From: Nitrospira sp. BO4
GTDB taxonomy: Bacteria; Nitrospirota; Nitrospiria; Nitrospirales; Nitrospiraceae
DNA: 64,000 bases
Reading direction: 5' to 3'
Assembly: GCA_030144965.1 (NCBI GenBank)
Contig: JAMPUU010000010.1
Span: 62,001-126,000, forward strand
The stretch's first letter is position 1. The number at the start of each line of letters is the position of its first letter. Both the position numbers and the translations under genes were made by a program. The notes beneath the pieces are model-generated. The model was given only the letters and a program-made list of their open reading frames with translations, was not told the DNA's origin and did not search any database. Positions 54,244 to 63,946 of this stretch are shown piece by piece.

Positions 54244-56004
54244 ATGGATCGTACCCCTTCTCAATCCATACAGCTGCTGCTGCTTCTGCTCCTGTCGGGT
54301 CTGCTCTTTTTCATCGGCCTCGGCAGTATGGGCCTGACAGATCGAGACGAAGGCCGCAATGCGGAAGCCGGCCGTGAAATGTTCGCCTCGGGCGATCTGA
54401 TCACCCCGACCTTCAATGGCGAGCTGCGCGTCGCCAAACCGGTCTTCGTGTACTGGCTGATGACGCTGTCCTACCATCTGTTCGGCGTGAACGAGTTTGC
54501 CGCACGTGCGCCATCAGCCTTGTTTGGAGTGGCGTTGATCCTGATGCACTATCTGTTTCTCTCCCGGCTGCGTGGCCCAACCGTCGGTCTGTTCGGCGCG
54601 TTGATGTTGCTGCTGAATATCGAAATGCTGGCGCTTGGACGCATGGCGATCACCGATAGCGTCTTAATCTTCTTTACGACCATGTCGCTCTACGGCTTTT
54701 GGCTCGGCCTCCACGAATCAGGCGCTGGACGTCATTGGATCTGGGGCTTTTATGCCGGGATGGCTTTCGCGACCTTGACAAAAGGACCTGTGGGATTCGC
54801 CGTGCCCCTGATCACGGCCCTACTCTATCTCGCCGCAACACGGCAATGGCTGCTCTTTTGGCAAAGAGGCGCGCCCATCCTCGGCACCTTGCTGTTCGTC
54901 GTCTTAGCCGGTCCTTGGTATGCCGCCATGTTCCTCATCCATGGAGATGCCTACTCCTCTCAAGCGAAGGTCCACACGGTGGGACGATTCCTCAGTCCGA
55001 TGGAAGGGCACGGAGGAGGATGGTGGTTCTATTTTCCCGTTTTGTTGCTCGGTTTTTATCCTTGGAGTGCCTTTTTGCCTGCTGCATTCTATCGAGCGTA
55101 TGGGAGCTGGCGGGAGGCCCGTTCGGCTGGAAACCACAAGGACGATTCCCCTGAAGCGAGCGAACCATCAGGGTCCGGCAATGAATTGGAATGGTTCTCG
55201 GCACTGTGGATCGTCGGAACGTTCATCTTCTTTAGTCTCTCATCCACCCGTCTGCCCCACTATATCGGCCCGTTGTTTCCGGCCTGCGCGCTTCTGGCTG
55301 CATTGTATTGGGCTCAAGGCTTGAAGGAACCTTCCACAAAAGGACTCCGCGGGTCGATTCACTTCATGATGGGGATCGGCTATCTGGTCGCAATCGCGTT
55401 GGCAAGCGCCCCGTCCTTGTTCCACACATTTTCCGGGAAGATGATTAAAGAGTTTCCTCTCGCCACTCAATTCGATTTGGGTATCGGTCCTTATATCGGC
55501 GCAGCCATCGTTGTGGTGGCCATGGGACTGATCGGATATTTTGGGCTGAACGACGACAGACGCGGTCTCGCCTTTGGGGTTGCCGGAGGCGCGCTTGCGA
55601 GTGTCTTTCTACTCGCCATCCTGGCGGTTGTGCCAGGTCTCAATCGATACGCCATCGCCCCTCCGCAGGAGTTGGCCTATGCGGCAGGGCTCAACCTGAA
55701 CCCAACCGACCAATTCGTCACGTTCGGCACAACGAGGCCCTCCATCGCCTTCTACGCAAGGCGGCCCGTGATCTTCATCCCCTCCGGAGAGACCGCCCGG
55801 CTACGCACGGCCTTGAGCAGGGAAGGTCGTACGATGATCCTGCTGCCGGAATCGTTTCAAGACGCCTTGCCGAAAGAGGCAGCAAATTTTCAGCCGATTC
55901 TGAAACGTTATGGCTATGTGTTGTTGGGCAATCAACAGATGGTCACCGTTCCCAAGGGCGCGGATACGGTTTCGCCGCCCCCGCCAAAAACCCTCGGTCA
56001 CTAG
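54244..56004 (+). CDS. glycosyltransferase family 39 (ArnT-like)
   Basis: 586 residues with about 12 membrane helices and the ArnT/PMT acceptor-loop motif DRDEGRNAEAGREMFASGDLITPTFNGELRVAKPVFVYWL (the DE of the periplasmic catalytic loop). C-terminal soluble domain (about 480-586) with FGTTRPSIAFYARRPVIFIP. By family it transfers a sugar from a polyprenyl carrier to lipid A or a protein. Together with GT2 and LAB_N it forms a complete glycolipid modification unit. Confidence 0.93.
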   Translation: MDRTPSQSIQLLLLLLLSGLLFFIGLGSMGLTDRDEGRNAEAGREMFASGDLITPTFNGELRVAKPVFVYWLMTLSYHLFGVNEFAARAPSALFGVALILMHYLFLSRLRGPTVGLFGALMLLLNIEMLALGRMAITDSVLIFFTTMSLYGFWLGLHESGAGRHWIWGFYAGMAFATLTKGPVGFAVPLITALLYLAATRQWLLFWQRGAPILGTLLFVVLAGPWYAAMFLIHGDAYSSQAKVHTVGRFLSPMEGHGGGWWFYFPVLLLGFYPWSAFLPAAFYRAYGSWREARSAGNHKDDSPEASEPSGSGNELEWFSALWIVGTFIFFSLSSTRLPHYIGPLFPACALLAALYWAQGLKEPSTKGLRGSIHFMMGIGYLVAIALASAPSLFHTFSGKMIKEFPLATQFDLGIGPYIGAAIVVVAMGLIGYFGLNDDRRGLAFGVAGGALASVFLLAILAVVPGLNRYAIAPPQELAYAAGLNLNPTDQFVTFGTTRPSIAFYARRPVIFIPSGETARLRTALSREGRTMILLPESFQDALPKEAANFQPILKRYGYVLLGNQQMVTVPKGADTVSPPPPKTLGH

Positions 56005-56071
56005 CCTCTGACGAGGGCGTCATCGCTCAGATCAGAGAGGAGAAACCCCTTGATCGATTTCTCGGCAGCGG

Positions 56072-57229
56072 TCACTGAAAAGGCAGAACTCCGCGGGCAT
56101 CAACGAGAATCAGAGCGGCAAGGGCCAGCCCTCCCAGCAGGGCGCCTTCCCACATCACCGACCAGCCAGGCGATTCTTCGCCAGACTCATGGAAGCGGTC
56201 TCTTGCAGAGAACCAGTACGCGAGGCAGGAAAATCCGACCGAGGAGAGTACCAGCGGTGAGGTCGTCATCGCGGCCAAACCATATGCCATAAGCAATGTG
56301 GAGGTATTCATCTGCCGATTGGTTACCGACTCTTTCCCGCCGAACCAATAGGTTCGCCTGAGCCACAAGCCACCGACGATTGCGACTGCACCCAGAACGA
56401 CAAACAGAACGCCGACGATTCCATCGTCCATTCGGTGGGATAACGTCCAGAGCAGGGCAAATAGGGTTGAGGTTCCAATCGCCGCATACCGTAGCCCGTC
56501 TTGCAGTGAGGTGCGCCACTGCTGCCACGGGGCAGCGGCAAGGAACCCGCTGAGGACGCCCAATATCGCCCCTCCGACAACATCGGTCGGGAAATGGGAT
56601 CCGCGAAGAACGCGACTGAGGGCCACGAAAGCCGCCGCAGCGATACACAACGGCCCGAAGAGGGGAAATCGTTTGGCTAGAACTGTCGCAACCGCAAAAC
56701 TGGCCGTGCTATGCCCCGACGGAAAGGAGTCGAGCCCCGATGTCCACGAAAAGGTCATCTGCCAATCTCCCGAATGGACGAACTTCGGTCGAGGCCTCCC
56801 GATAAGGTGTTTGATCCCATTCGCCAGTACGGCCGCGATCCCATGGGCGATCAGCGACTGGACGGCGGCGACCGTGAGAGTCGGCTTTTCGAAAGCCCAG
56901 GCGACGGCGAGGAGTATGATGCTCATGGCCGTCAGATGCCATCCTTGGCCGATCCAGTCTCCCGTGTTACTGGTGAAGGCCATCCACGGAACAGTGAGTT
57001 GATCCCAGGGGAGATGAATCGTCACTGATCGCACATACCGGATGACAGGCAGATCAAACTGGGCCAAGCCGAGGAAGCTGATAATCAGTGCCGCACAGGC
57101 GCAACCGAATGCAGCGAGCGATGAGGCAGTTTTCCAGGATGGTTGAGACAGCACGCTCATCGGAATGCGATCTGGAACGAGGACTTTTAAATCCCCGGAG
57201 CCGGTCACGAATCGCTCATCGCCGATCAC
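56072..57229 (-). CDS. PAP2-superfamily phosphatase
   Basis: 385 residues with about ten membrane helices. All three catalytic blocks are present: KHLIGRPRP (KxxxxxxRP), PSGHSTASF (PSGH), SRVLRGSHFPTDVVGG (SRxxxxxHxxxD). It likely dephosphorylates a lipid diphosphate such as undecaprenyl diphosphate or phosphatidate. The start is uncertain; several in-frame ATGs follow the first. It lies 6 bases after the PD40 gene. Confidence 0.93.
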   Translation of the reverse strand: MIGDERFVTGSGDLKVLVPDRIPMSVLSQPSWKTASSLAAFGCACAALIISFLGLAQFDLPVIRYVRSVTIHLPWDQLTVPWMAFTSNTGDWIGQGWHLTAMSIILLAVAWAFEKPTLTVAAVQSLIAHGIAAVLANGIKHLIGRPRPKFVHSGDWQMTFSWTSGLDSFPSGHSTASFAVATVLAKRFPLFGPLCIAAAAFVALSRVLRGSHFPTDVVGGAILGVLSGFLAAAPWQQWRTSLQDGLRYAAIGTSTLFALLWTLSHRMDDGIVGVLFVVLGAVAIVGGLWLRRTYWFGGKESVTNRQMNTSTLLMAYGLAAMTTSPLVLSSVGFSCLAYWFSARDRFHESGEESPGWSVMWEGALLGGLALAALILVDARGVLPFQ

Positions 57230-57235
57230 CGCGCC

Positions 57236-58363
57236 TCAAGGAACCCAGTCGGCCAGAAACACGTTGAACTCGCCCGGTGCTTTCGCATTCCGATCGGATA
57301 CCCACACAAGGCGTTTTCCGTCCGGTGAAAACATGGGAAAGCTATTGAAGTGACCTTCCGTGGTCAGACGTTCCAGCCCGGTTCCGTCGTCACGCACCAG
57401 ATAGAGATGGAAACTGGGCCGACCTCCATTCCCTCTCGTCTCTATGTTGGAAGAAAAGATGATGCGTCTGCCGTCCGGGTGAAAATAGGGAGAGAAATTC
57501 GAGGCGCCGGTCGACGTCACCTGCTTTTTTCCTGACCCATCGGCATTCATGACAAAAATTTCAAGCTGACCGGGTTCAACCAGCCGTTGTGCCAACAGGT
57601 CCTGGTACTTCGCCGTTTCCGTTGGGTCGGTTGGATGAGCCGCCCGATAGACGATTCGTGTGCTGTCGGGTGAAAAAAATGCCCCGCCGTCGTAGCCGAC
57701 GTCATCCGTAAGACGTCGAACATTCGTGCCGTCGAGATTCATGGCATAGAGATCGAGGTCTCCGTCCTTCACCGACGTCCACACGATGGTTTTCCCATTG
57801 GGCGCGATGGTAGCCTCCGCGTCATATCCCGGGGACGATGTCAGTCTCTGCGTCTGCTGTCCATCAAGACCGACGGCGTAGATATCGTAATCATCGAGCG
57901 CCCAGCGATACGCTCCGTCCCGTTTTGGCTTCGGAGGACAACCGGGGCCGGCGGCATGAGTGGACGAATAGAGCACCCGCCCGTCACCGGGGAAAAAGTA
58001 CCCACATGTCGTCGCCCCCGCACCGGTACTGATCAGCTGGGCCGTCTCGGTTTCCAAATCCATCACATACATTTGATAACAGCCCAACCCGGTATCGGCC
58101 GGCTTTGAGGTGGCCGCTTGCGAATTCTTCGGCCAATTGTTTGTCGATTGAAAGATCAATTTGGTACCGCTGAACGAGAAATAGGCTTCGGCGTTCTGAC
58201 GTCCAAATGTAAGCTGACGAATGTTGGCCAGGTGGCGTTCTATGGATCGTGATGAAACCGAGGCTGTCTTCTCTTGATCAGCCGCCAGCACAAAGGTGGG
58301 AATGCCGACTAGCACACAAAGTCCCCAGACCCAAATTGTTCCAGCCTTATGACGTCGTTTCAA
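57236..58363 (-). CDS. secreted PD40/TolB-like beta-propeller protein
   Basis: 375 residues. The start is a TTG (58363) with AGGAGG 7 bases upstream, which also overlaps the M1 peptidase stop by 17 bases. A signal peptide (...LCVLVGIPTFVLA-AD) precedes repeated WD40-like PD40 blades (PNGKTIVWTSVKDGDLDLYAMNLDGTNVRRLTDD; SPDSTRIVYRAAH; HPDGRRIIFSSNIETRGNGGRPSFHLYLVRDDGTGLERLTTE; SPDGKRLVWVSDRN). About six blades, a periplasmic propeller. Confidence 0.9.
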   Translation of the reverse strand: MKRRHKAGTIWVWGLCVLVGIPTFVLAADQEKTASVSSRSIERHLANIRQLTFGRQNAEAYFSFSGTKLIFQSTNNWPKNSQAATSKPADTGLGCYQMYVMDLETETAQLISTGAGATTCGYFFPGDGRVLYSSTHAAGPGCPPKPKRDGAYRWALDDYDIYAVGLDGQQTQRLTSSPGYDAEATIAPNGKTIVWTSVKDGDLDLYAMNLDGTNVRRLTDDVGYDGGAFFSPDSTRIVYRAAHPTDPTETAKYQDLLAQRLVEPGQLEIFVMNADGSGKKQVTSTGASNFSPYFHPDGRRIIFSSNIETRGNGGRPSFHLYLVRDDGTGLERLTTEGHFNSFPMFSPDGKRLVWVSDRNAKAPGEFNVFLADWVP

Positions 58364-60581
58364 TCCTGACCTCCTTCACGTCCGATCCACCTGGCCACAC
58401 CTCTCGTTTCGTCACGGTTCCATCCTGGAAAATCACATAGCTGTGCCAGCCATAGTAAAACAAGAGTCTCGCAACTTTTTCGACTGCGCCGGATGTCACA
58501 CCATACATGACCGTGATGACGCTACCCGGCACATTCACCCGAGGGCAGGAAAACAGCACAGCCATCTTTGGTCCGTCATAGAGCTGGCCATCGATCCGGA
58601 AACCGGCATCCTTGAGGGCTACCCGGTCACCGCAGGATTCCTGCACGATCGATTGAGCTGTTTGATACTGATCCCCCTCAACCAATACGAGGACCGATCC
58701 TTCACGCGGAAGGGCATTCTCTTTCATGGACAGGACCTTCGCTCTTTTTGATTCCGGCAGTTCTCGATCGACGATGCGGGACACGACCTGCTGCAACGGC
58801 GAGGAAGGGTCGGAAAACGCCTGCATCACTGTCTTATGCGGATCGGTTACGTAGCCGTTCAGCATCGGCGGCAGTTGGCGCCTCGCCAACCGACGAAAGG
58901 TCATCAACTGCGGGTCGAGTTCCACCCGTAGAGGCTGATTCGGAAGGACGAACTCGGCGGCGTTCGTCTGCGAATGACTCAGCGTGATCGATCTGAGTTC
59001 GACTGCGTCCTTCGTCACGATGCGGATGGGAATCGCCATCCGAAAGGGCTTCCCATCCTGCTGAATTCGGACGGTCAGCTTCCAAGCTTCCTTTTCACCA
59101 TCACCCTTACCCTTCACGCGTTGGGTACGGACATCTCCCAAAGAGAGTGCCGGGGCACCTGGCTGCTCGACCCATTGTTCGAAAAACCAGCGTAGGTCTC
59201 GGCCGCTCTCTTGAGAAAAGACCTCCTCGAGTCCGCTCCAATCCGCCGGGCGATTGCGATATCGGCCGGCGAATGTCTTCACAGCTCGCCAGAACGGCTC
59301 GTCCCCGATCTCTCCCCGAAGGAGGTGAAACACGAAGGCCGATTTCTGATATCCAATGGCGTTGTCCTTCTCGTCGTGTTTTCTAAGGAACTGCGCCACG
59401 GCATAATCCTCGTCCGGTTTCACGTAGAGATTGTACCCTTGCAGCATCATTCGTCTTTGCTCAAACGCCTGCGCGGGATCCTGAACCAACTCGTGCCAGT
59501 AGTAATTGGCCAGGTAGGTCGTCAATCCCTCAACCCAGTTGCCGTGATCATCGCGATTGAACACCGAATTCCCGATCCAGGAGTGGACGATCTCATGGCC
59601 CAACGCATAGGGTTGTATATAGTGCCGCTTGATGCTGCCGCTGCCGAGGAGGGTGAACGACGGCATACCAAGGCCGCTCGGGAAAAAATTCTCGACCACC
59701 GCAAATTTCTCGAAGGGATAGTCACCCAGTATCCGGACATACGCGTCGAGATATTTTGCCGTTGCCTCGAGATACTCATCCGCCAAGCCGGCATTGTCGG
59801 GAAAGAAATAGGTCAAGAGCTCCACCCGCTGCCCGGCCGGACCTTTCCATTCCCGCGATTTGACCACAAACTTGTTGGCGACGAACGTGAACGCTTCAGA
59901 TTGGTCGTGGACGACCCAGGTCGAGGAGACCATTCCCGCATTCGTCGTTTCCGCGTCCTTCCGTCCCGACGCGACCACGGTCCAGTCCTGCGGAATCCGA
60001 GTCGTCACCCGATACGTACTGAGTGAACCGGCGACATCGGGGTACCATTGGCTTTCACCGCTCAAGTACACGCCCTCCAGGCCGATATGTCCCGCGGTTT
60101 CGCTGGGTGTGACAAACCGCAAGTGACGCGGTTCCTTCGGCGGATCATTGATCTGGCCTCGATATGTCCAGACCAATGCCATCTTCCGGCTATGGTCCTT
60201 GGGAAGCGTCACACTGACTTGCTGGGTGGAAGTCCCATGGAGTTGTTTTCTCGTGAACGGAACGGCGTCACCCGACATTCCCGTTCCGCTTGGGACCGAA
60301 GGTGTTCCCATCGTGATCGACTCGATGTTCAGTGTATGAGCAAGCGTGAACGTAACGGACATTACGCGTGGGTCAACCTCCAGTTCGATCCGATCGCTTG
60401 CGGCCAACCCATGAGCAGCGGGGGTGACCTGGACCGAGAGGTCGTGGTGAACGAGTGTGACATCCTCGTTGGATGGCAGGGCCGAAGCATCCTGGACTGA
60501 GACGACGGAAATCAACAGGAGACTAATGAGGCAAGATCGGACAGCGAGTTTCCCGATAGACATCAGGAAACTTTTTAACAC
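58347..60581 (-). CDS. secreted M1-type zinc metallopeptidase
   Basis: 744 residues, signal peptide residues 1-33 (GTG at 60581, or ATG 60563). Zinc ligands H329, H333 (HEIVH) and E351 are visible, with 17 rather than the usual 18 residues between. The substrate-side loop reads FPSGLGMPSFTLLG where classic aminopeptidases have GAMEN. A long N-terminal beta domain and a C-terminal domain are present. It acts in the envelope; peptidase activity is likely but the altered loop makes specificity uncertain. Confidence 0.87.
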   Translation of the reverse strand: MLKSFLMSIGKLAVRSCLISLLLISVVSVQDASALPSNEDVTLVHHDLSVQVTPAAHGLAASDRIELEVDPRVMSVTFTLAHTLNIESITMGTPSVPSGTGMSGDAVPFTRKQLHGTSTQQVSVTLPKDHSRKMALVWTYRGQINDPPKEPRHLRFVTPSETAGHIGLEGVYLSGESQWYPDVAGSLSTYRVTTRIPQDWTVVASGRKDAETTNAGMVSSTWVVHDQSEAFTFVANKFVVKSREWKGPAGQRVELLTYFFPDNAGLADEYLEATAKYLDAYVRILGDYPFEKFAVVENFFPSGLGMPSFTLLGSGSIKRHYIQPYALGHEIVHSWIGNSVFNRDDHGNWVEGLTTYLANYYWHELVQDPAQAFEQRRMMLQGYNLYVKPDEDYAVAQFLRKHDEKDNAIGYQKSAFVFHLLRGEIGDEPFWRAVKTFAGRYRNRPADWSGLEEVFSQESGRDLRWFFEQWVEQPGAPALSLGDVRTQRVKGKGDGEKEAWKLTVRIQQDGKPFRMAIPIRIVTKDAVELRSITLSHSQTNAAEFVLPNQPLRVELDPQLMTFRRLARRQLPPMLNGYVTDPHKTVMQAFSDPSSPLQQVVSRIVDRELPESKRAKVLSMKENALPREGSVLVLVEGDQYQTAQSIVQESCGDRVALKDAGFRIDGQLYDGPKMAVLFSCPRVNVPGSVITVMYGVTSGAVEKVARLLFYYGWHSYVIFQDGTVTKREVWPGGSDVKEVRIETTS

Positions 60582-61360
60582 TCGCGGCAGACGAGTACAA
60601 GCTGGATCGCGGTCAGGAGGCGCTCGAGATCGACCGGTTTCAAAAGGATCTCTTGGGGTCCTAACTTCCAGGCTTCTTCGAGCAACTCCTCGTTCTGACT
60701 CCCGGTCATAATGATGATGCCGCCTGAGTAGTCTTTCTCACGTAGCGCACGGAGCACATCGATCCCCGGCAGTCCGGGCATGATCATGTCGAGCAGGATC
60801 GCATCGGGCGGCGTATCTTCCACCATCCGCAGCGCATCGTGGCCGTCTTTAACGCCGAGTGCTCGATAGCCGCGCAGGCTCAGGAACCGGACAAGGAGAT
60901 CGCATACGAGCGGTTCGTCGTCGACGACCAAGATCGACTCATCGATCTGCTCAGCCACACTTCCGTTATCAAGCTGAAGTGGCACGTTGGTCGATTGGGC
61001 AGGAAGCTGTGAGATTCGATTGACCGCTTCGACAAGGACGTCCAGGGACAGCCCTTTTCTAATGAAATCGGTTGCCCGTAGGGTCCTTGCTTGATTCTCT
61101 TGGACTTCCGTCGCGCCACCCCCCAGGATAATCACCGGCGCTTGAGGGTCGATCGCCCGGATTTCCTTCAAAATAGTTAATCCGTCCATCTCCGGCATCC
61201 GCAGGTCCAGAAGGGTAACCCTCGGGCGGTGGGCGCGAAATAGACTAAGACCTTCTCGTCCGCTGGTCGTCGAAATGACCCGGTACCCTAGGCGGGTGAA
61301 CACGTTCTGCAACAAATCGCAGTTCATCTGATCGTCGTCCACGATCAAGAGTTTGTTCAT
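60575..61360 (-). CDS. tandem-receiver response regulator (REC-REC)
   Basis: 261 residues. REC1 spans about 2-120 with D52 (LLDLRMP), K102 but Gly-Gly-Gly (residues 80-82) where the Thr/Ser switch lies. REC2 spans about 142-258 with D191 (LLDMIMP), T219 (IIIMTGSQ) and K241 (LLKPVD) intact. No output domain. GAGGAT precedes the ATG. It could be a phospho-relay or a phosphate sink. It overlaps the M1 peptidase start. Confidence 0.9.
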   Translation of the reverse strand: MNKLLIVDDDQMNCDLLQNVFTRLGYRVISTTSGREGLSLFRAHRPRVTLLDLRMPEMDGLTILKEIRAIDPQAPVIILGGGATEVQENQARTLRATDFIRKGLSLDVLVEAVNRISQLPAQSTNVPLQLDNGSVAEQIDESILVVDDEPLVCDLLVRFLSLRGYRALGVKDGHDALRMVEDTPPDAILLDMIMPGLPGIDVLRALREKDYSGGIIIMTGSQNEELLEEAWKLGPQEILLKPVDLERLLTAIQLVLVCREC

Positions 61361-61449
61361 CGCTGCCGATCCTCTTCAAGCTGAAACCATGCTCACTGCG
61401 AAAAAAAGAATAGCACGACACCGGGGACAATGAGAAGAAAAGGCGTGGT

Positions 61450-62385
61450 TTATGAGCAGGAAGCCGGCTGGCCGAACAGAGCCGCCACAAACGCTTCGGC
61501 ATTGAAGTCCTGCAGGTCCTCAGCTCCTTCTCCTACACCGATCAGGCGAAGGGGAAGCTTCAATTCGTCGGCAATCGCCACGACGATCCCACCTCGTGCA
61601 GTCCCGTCCAGCTTCGTCAGAACCAGCCCGGTGACGCCCACCGCATCATGGAACTGACGGGCTTGGGACAGCGCGTTCTGCCCGACGGTGGCATCCAACA
61701 CCAACAACACTTCATGTGGGGCACCGGGCAATTCCTGGCCAATCACCCGTTTCACTTTCCGCAGTTCGTCCATAAGATTTGACTTCGTATGCAAGCGGCC
61801 GGCTGTATCGATCAACACCACGTCCGCCTTCCTGGCTTTGGCCGCGACGATTCCATCGAACGCAACTGCCGCAGGATCGGCACCGTGGCGCTGGCGAATC
61901 ACCTCCGCTCCGACCCGATCACCCCACACTTGCAATTGTTCAATGGCGGCGGCCCGAAAGGTATCCCCGGCTACGAGCAGTGATCGACGCCCAGCCTGCG
62001 TCACCCGCTGTGCGATCTTGGCGATCGTAGTCGTTTTCCCGACACCATTCACCCCGACGACCAGAATGACAAACGGTCTAGGGCCTTCATTAATGAGCTG
62101 TTCCAGTGTCGTTCCCGATACCGTCTTCAATATGCCGTAAAGCGACCGGCTCAGGACATTCTGAAGCCCTTCCGAGGTTTTCGCCTCTGCCCCGCGTGTT
62201 TCCTCACTGACCTGCCGCATCACGCGATCGACGACCCGAGCGCCCAGATCTGCAGTGAGGAGGGCCGCTTCAAGATCCTCAAGAAGCTCTTGGTCCGGCG
62301 CCCGTCCAAGAAAGCGATCCAGCGACTGCTGCACGATATGTCGTGTCTTGCCGAGTCCTTCGCTCAGTCGTTGAAACCATCCCAT
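61450..62385 (-). CDS. ftsY: signal recognition particle receptor FtsY
   Basis: 311 residues from ATG 62385 (AAGGA 9 bases before; MGWFQRLSEGLGKTR), which shortens the longest open frame by 16 codons. NG domain with G1 GVNGVGKTTTIAKIA, G3 DTAGR, G4 TKLD, and the usual ALLTADLGARVVDRVM at the start. It docks SRP-ribosome complexes on the membrane. The N-terminal A domain is minimal. Confidence 0.97.
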   Translation of the reverse strand: MGWFQRLSEGLGKTRHIVQQSLDRFLGRAPDQELLEDLEAALLTADLGARVVDRVMRQVSEETRGAEAKTSEGLQNVLSRSLYGILKTVSGTTLEQLINEGPRPFVILVVGVNGVGKTTTIAKIAQRVTQAGRRSLLVAGDTFRAAAIEQLQVWGDRVGAEVIRQRHGADPAAVAFDGIVAAKARKADVVLIDTAGRLHTKSNLMDELRKVKRVIGQELPGAPHEVLLVLDATVGQNALSQARQFHDAVGVTGLVLTKLDGTARGGIVVAIADELKLPLRLIGVGEGAEDLQDFNAEAFVAALFGQPASCS

Positions 62386-62387
62386 TC

Positions 62388-62885
62388 TTAGCGATCCTTT
62401 GTGGGCCGTCCGGCACGACCAGTTACGAGGCAAGGCACGGGAGCGATCATTCCAAGAACGGCTCGTTCGCGACGCGACATTCGCGCCGCTTCGCGCGCAC
62501 TCCGTTCATGATCGTATCCGCAAAGATGAAGCACTCCATGTACCAAGAGCATGGCGAGCTCCTCATCGATCGATCGTCCGCCTTCTTTGGCTTGGCGAAC
62601 CGCAGTCGGTAAAGAAATCACGACATCGCCGAGCATGCCGCTCGCGGGGCGCACGCCTCCGGGCAAGACCGCCTCACGGGTAGAGAAAGCCAACACGTCC
62701 GTGGTTCGATCCTGCTTGCGATACTCACGATTCAATCGGCGTATGCGTACGTCCCCTACCAACTCTAGGCTCAACTCCGACTTCGGCTCGCCGACAGCCT
62801 TCAACACACGCTCGGCCAGATGTACCAAGGAAGCGTGCCGCACGGCAAGTCGCGTGAGGCTCACGCGAAGATAGACACCCATCAA
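62388..62885 (-). CDS. ybeY: endoribonuclease YbeY
   Basis: 165 residues. The H-x3-H-x5-H zinc motif appears as HGVLHLCGYDHE, with the upstream RKQDRTTDVLAFSTRE. It matures 16S rRNA 3' ends and is part of ribosome quality control. Overlaps the phoH stop as ATGA; ftsY starts 2 bases after. Confidence 0.95.
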   Translation of the reverse strand: MMGVYLRVSLTRLAVRHASLVHLAERVLKAVGEPKSELSLELVGDVRIRRLNREYRKQDRTTDVLAFSTREAVLPGGVRPASGMLGDVVISLPTAVRQAKEGGRSIDEELAMLLVHGVLHLCGYDHERSAREAARMSRRERAVLGMIAPVPCLVTGRAGRPTKDR

Positions 62886-63946
62886 TGAGAACTTCCGGGG
62901 AGGTCGCGAGATGACGGGCTGGTGGCCGGAGACTTGCGTGGGTTCGAGGGTTGACGCTGCGAAGCGGTACCCGGCTCGCGAGTCGATCGAGGATCACCAC
63001 TCATTGACTGATGACGATCGTACGCCTTAATAATCTCTTGGACCAGTCGGTGTCTTACGACGTCTGTCTCATCGAAGTAGACGAAGGCGATCCCCTCAAC
63101 ATCGCGAAGTATCTCTTTAACCTGAATGAGGCCCGAGACTCGGTCGGTCGGCAGATCCACCTGCGTGATATCCCCGGTCACCACCACTTTCGAATGGAAG
63201 CCCAGCCGGGTGAGGAACATCTTCATCTGCTCAGCGGTTGCATTTTGCGCTTCATCCAGAATAACGAAGGAATCGTTCAGCGTTCTCCCACGCATGAAAG
63301 CCAGCGGCGCGATCTCAATATCCCCTCGCTCGATCAACCGGTTTGCCCGTTCCATGTCCATCATGTCGAACAGCGCGTCGTAGAGAGGCCGCAGATAGGG
63401 ATTTACTTTTTCATAGATGTCGCCCGGCAGGAAGCCGAGTTTCTCCCCTGCCTCGACCGCAGGCCGGGCAAGAATGATCCGACTCACCTCCTTGTTCATC
63501 AAGGCACTGACTGCCATAGCCATGGCCAGATAGGTCTTGCCTGTTCCGGCCGGCCCGATGCCAATGACAATATCGTGCTGCTCGATCGCTTCGATGTAGA
63601 CTTTTTGAGTCGGAGACTTGGGGCCGACGAAACGCTTTTTGGTCACAATCATCGCCGATTGGCCAAGCACGTCTCTGAGGGAAGCCTCGGGAGTTCGGCG
63701 CAATGCGCTGAGGGCGTGGGTGACATCTTCGGCTTGCAGAGTAATACCTTCGTTGGTCAGGGAGGCGAGTTCGAGGAGGATACGTTCTGCTTGACGGACA
63801 GCTTCAGGAAGGCCATCCAAAGTAAGTTCTTCGCCCCGTGCGGAAAGCCGTACACCCAGTTCGTCTTCAATTAGCTTGAGATGTCGGTCGTGATGACCGA
63901 ACAGGACGGCGGTATTGGTGCCTTCTCGTAATTTGAGCTTACGCAC
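62882..63946 (-). CDS. phoH: PhoH-family ATPase/RNase-associated protein
   Basis: 354 residues. N-terminal KH-like part (about 1-100), then Walker A GPAGTGKTYLA and Walker B VILDEAQN in SFVILDEAQNATAEQMKMFLTRLGF; the C-terminal tail (SGDPRSTREPGTASQRQPSNPRKS) is Ser/Pro-rich and disordered. First gene of a phoH-ybeY-ftsY operon. The start at 63946 is a GTG with a distant GGGAGG; other starts are possible. Confidence 0.95.
   Translation of the reverse strand: MRKLKLREGTNTAVLFGHHDRHLKLIEDELGVRLSARGEELTLDGLPEAVRQAERILLELASLTNEGITLQAEDVTHALSALRRTPEASLRDVLGQSAMIVTKKRFVGPKSPTQKVYIEAIEQHDIVIGIGPAGTGKTYLAMAMAVSALMNKEVSRIILARPAVEAGEKLGFLPGDIYEKVNPYLRPLYDALFDMMDMERANRLIERGDIEIAPLAFMRGRTLNDSFVILDEAQNATAEQMKMFLTRLGFHSKVVVTGDITQVDLPTDRVSGLIQVKEILRDVEGIAFVYFDETDVVRHRLVQEIIKAYDRHQSMSGDPRSTREPGTASQRQPSNPRKSPATSPSSRDLPGSSH

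Noticed and set aside
63011-63874. 287-codon plus-strand frame opposite phoH
   Set aside because: PhoH on the other strand has intact Walker motifs; the antisense frame has no start context and no family resemblance.
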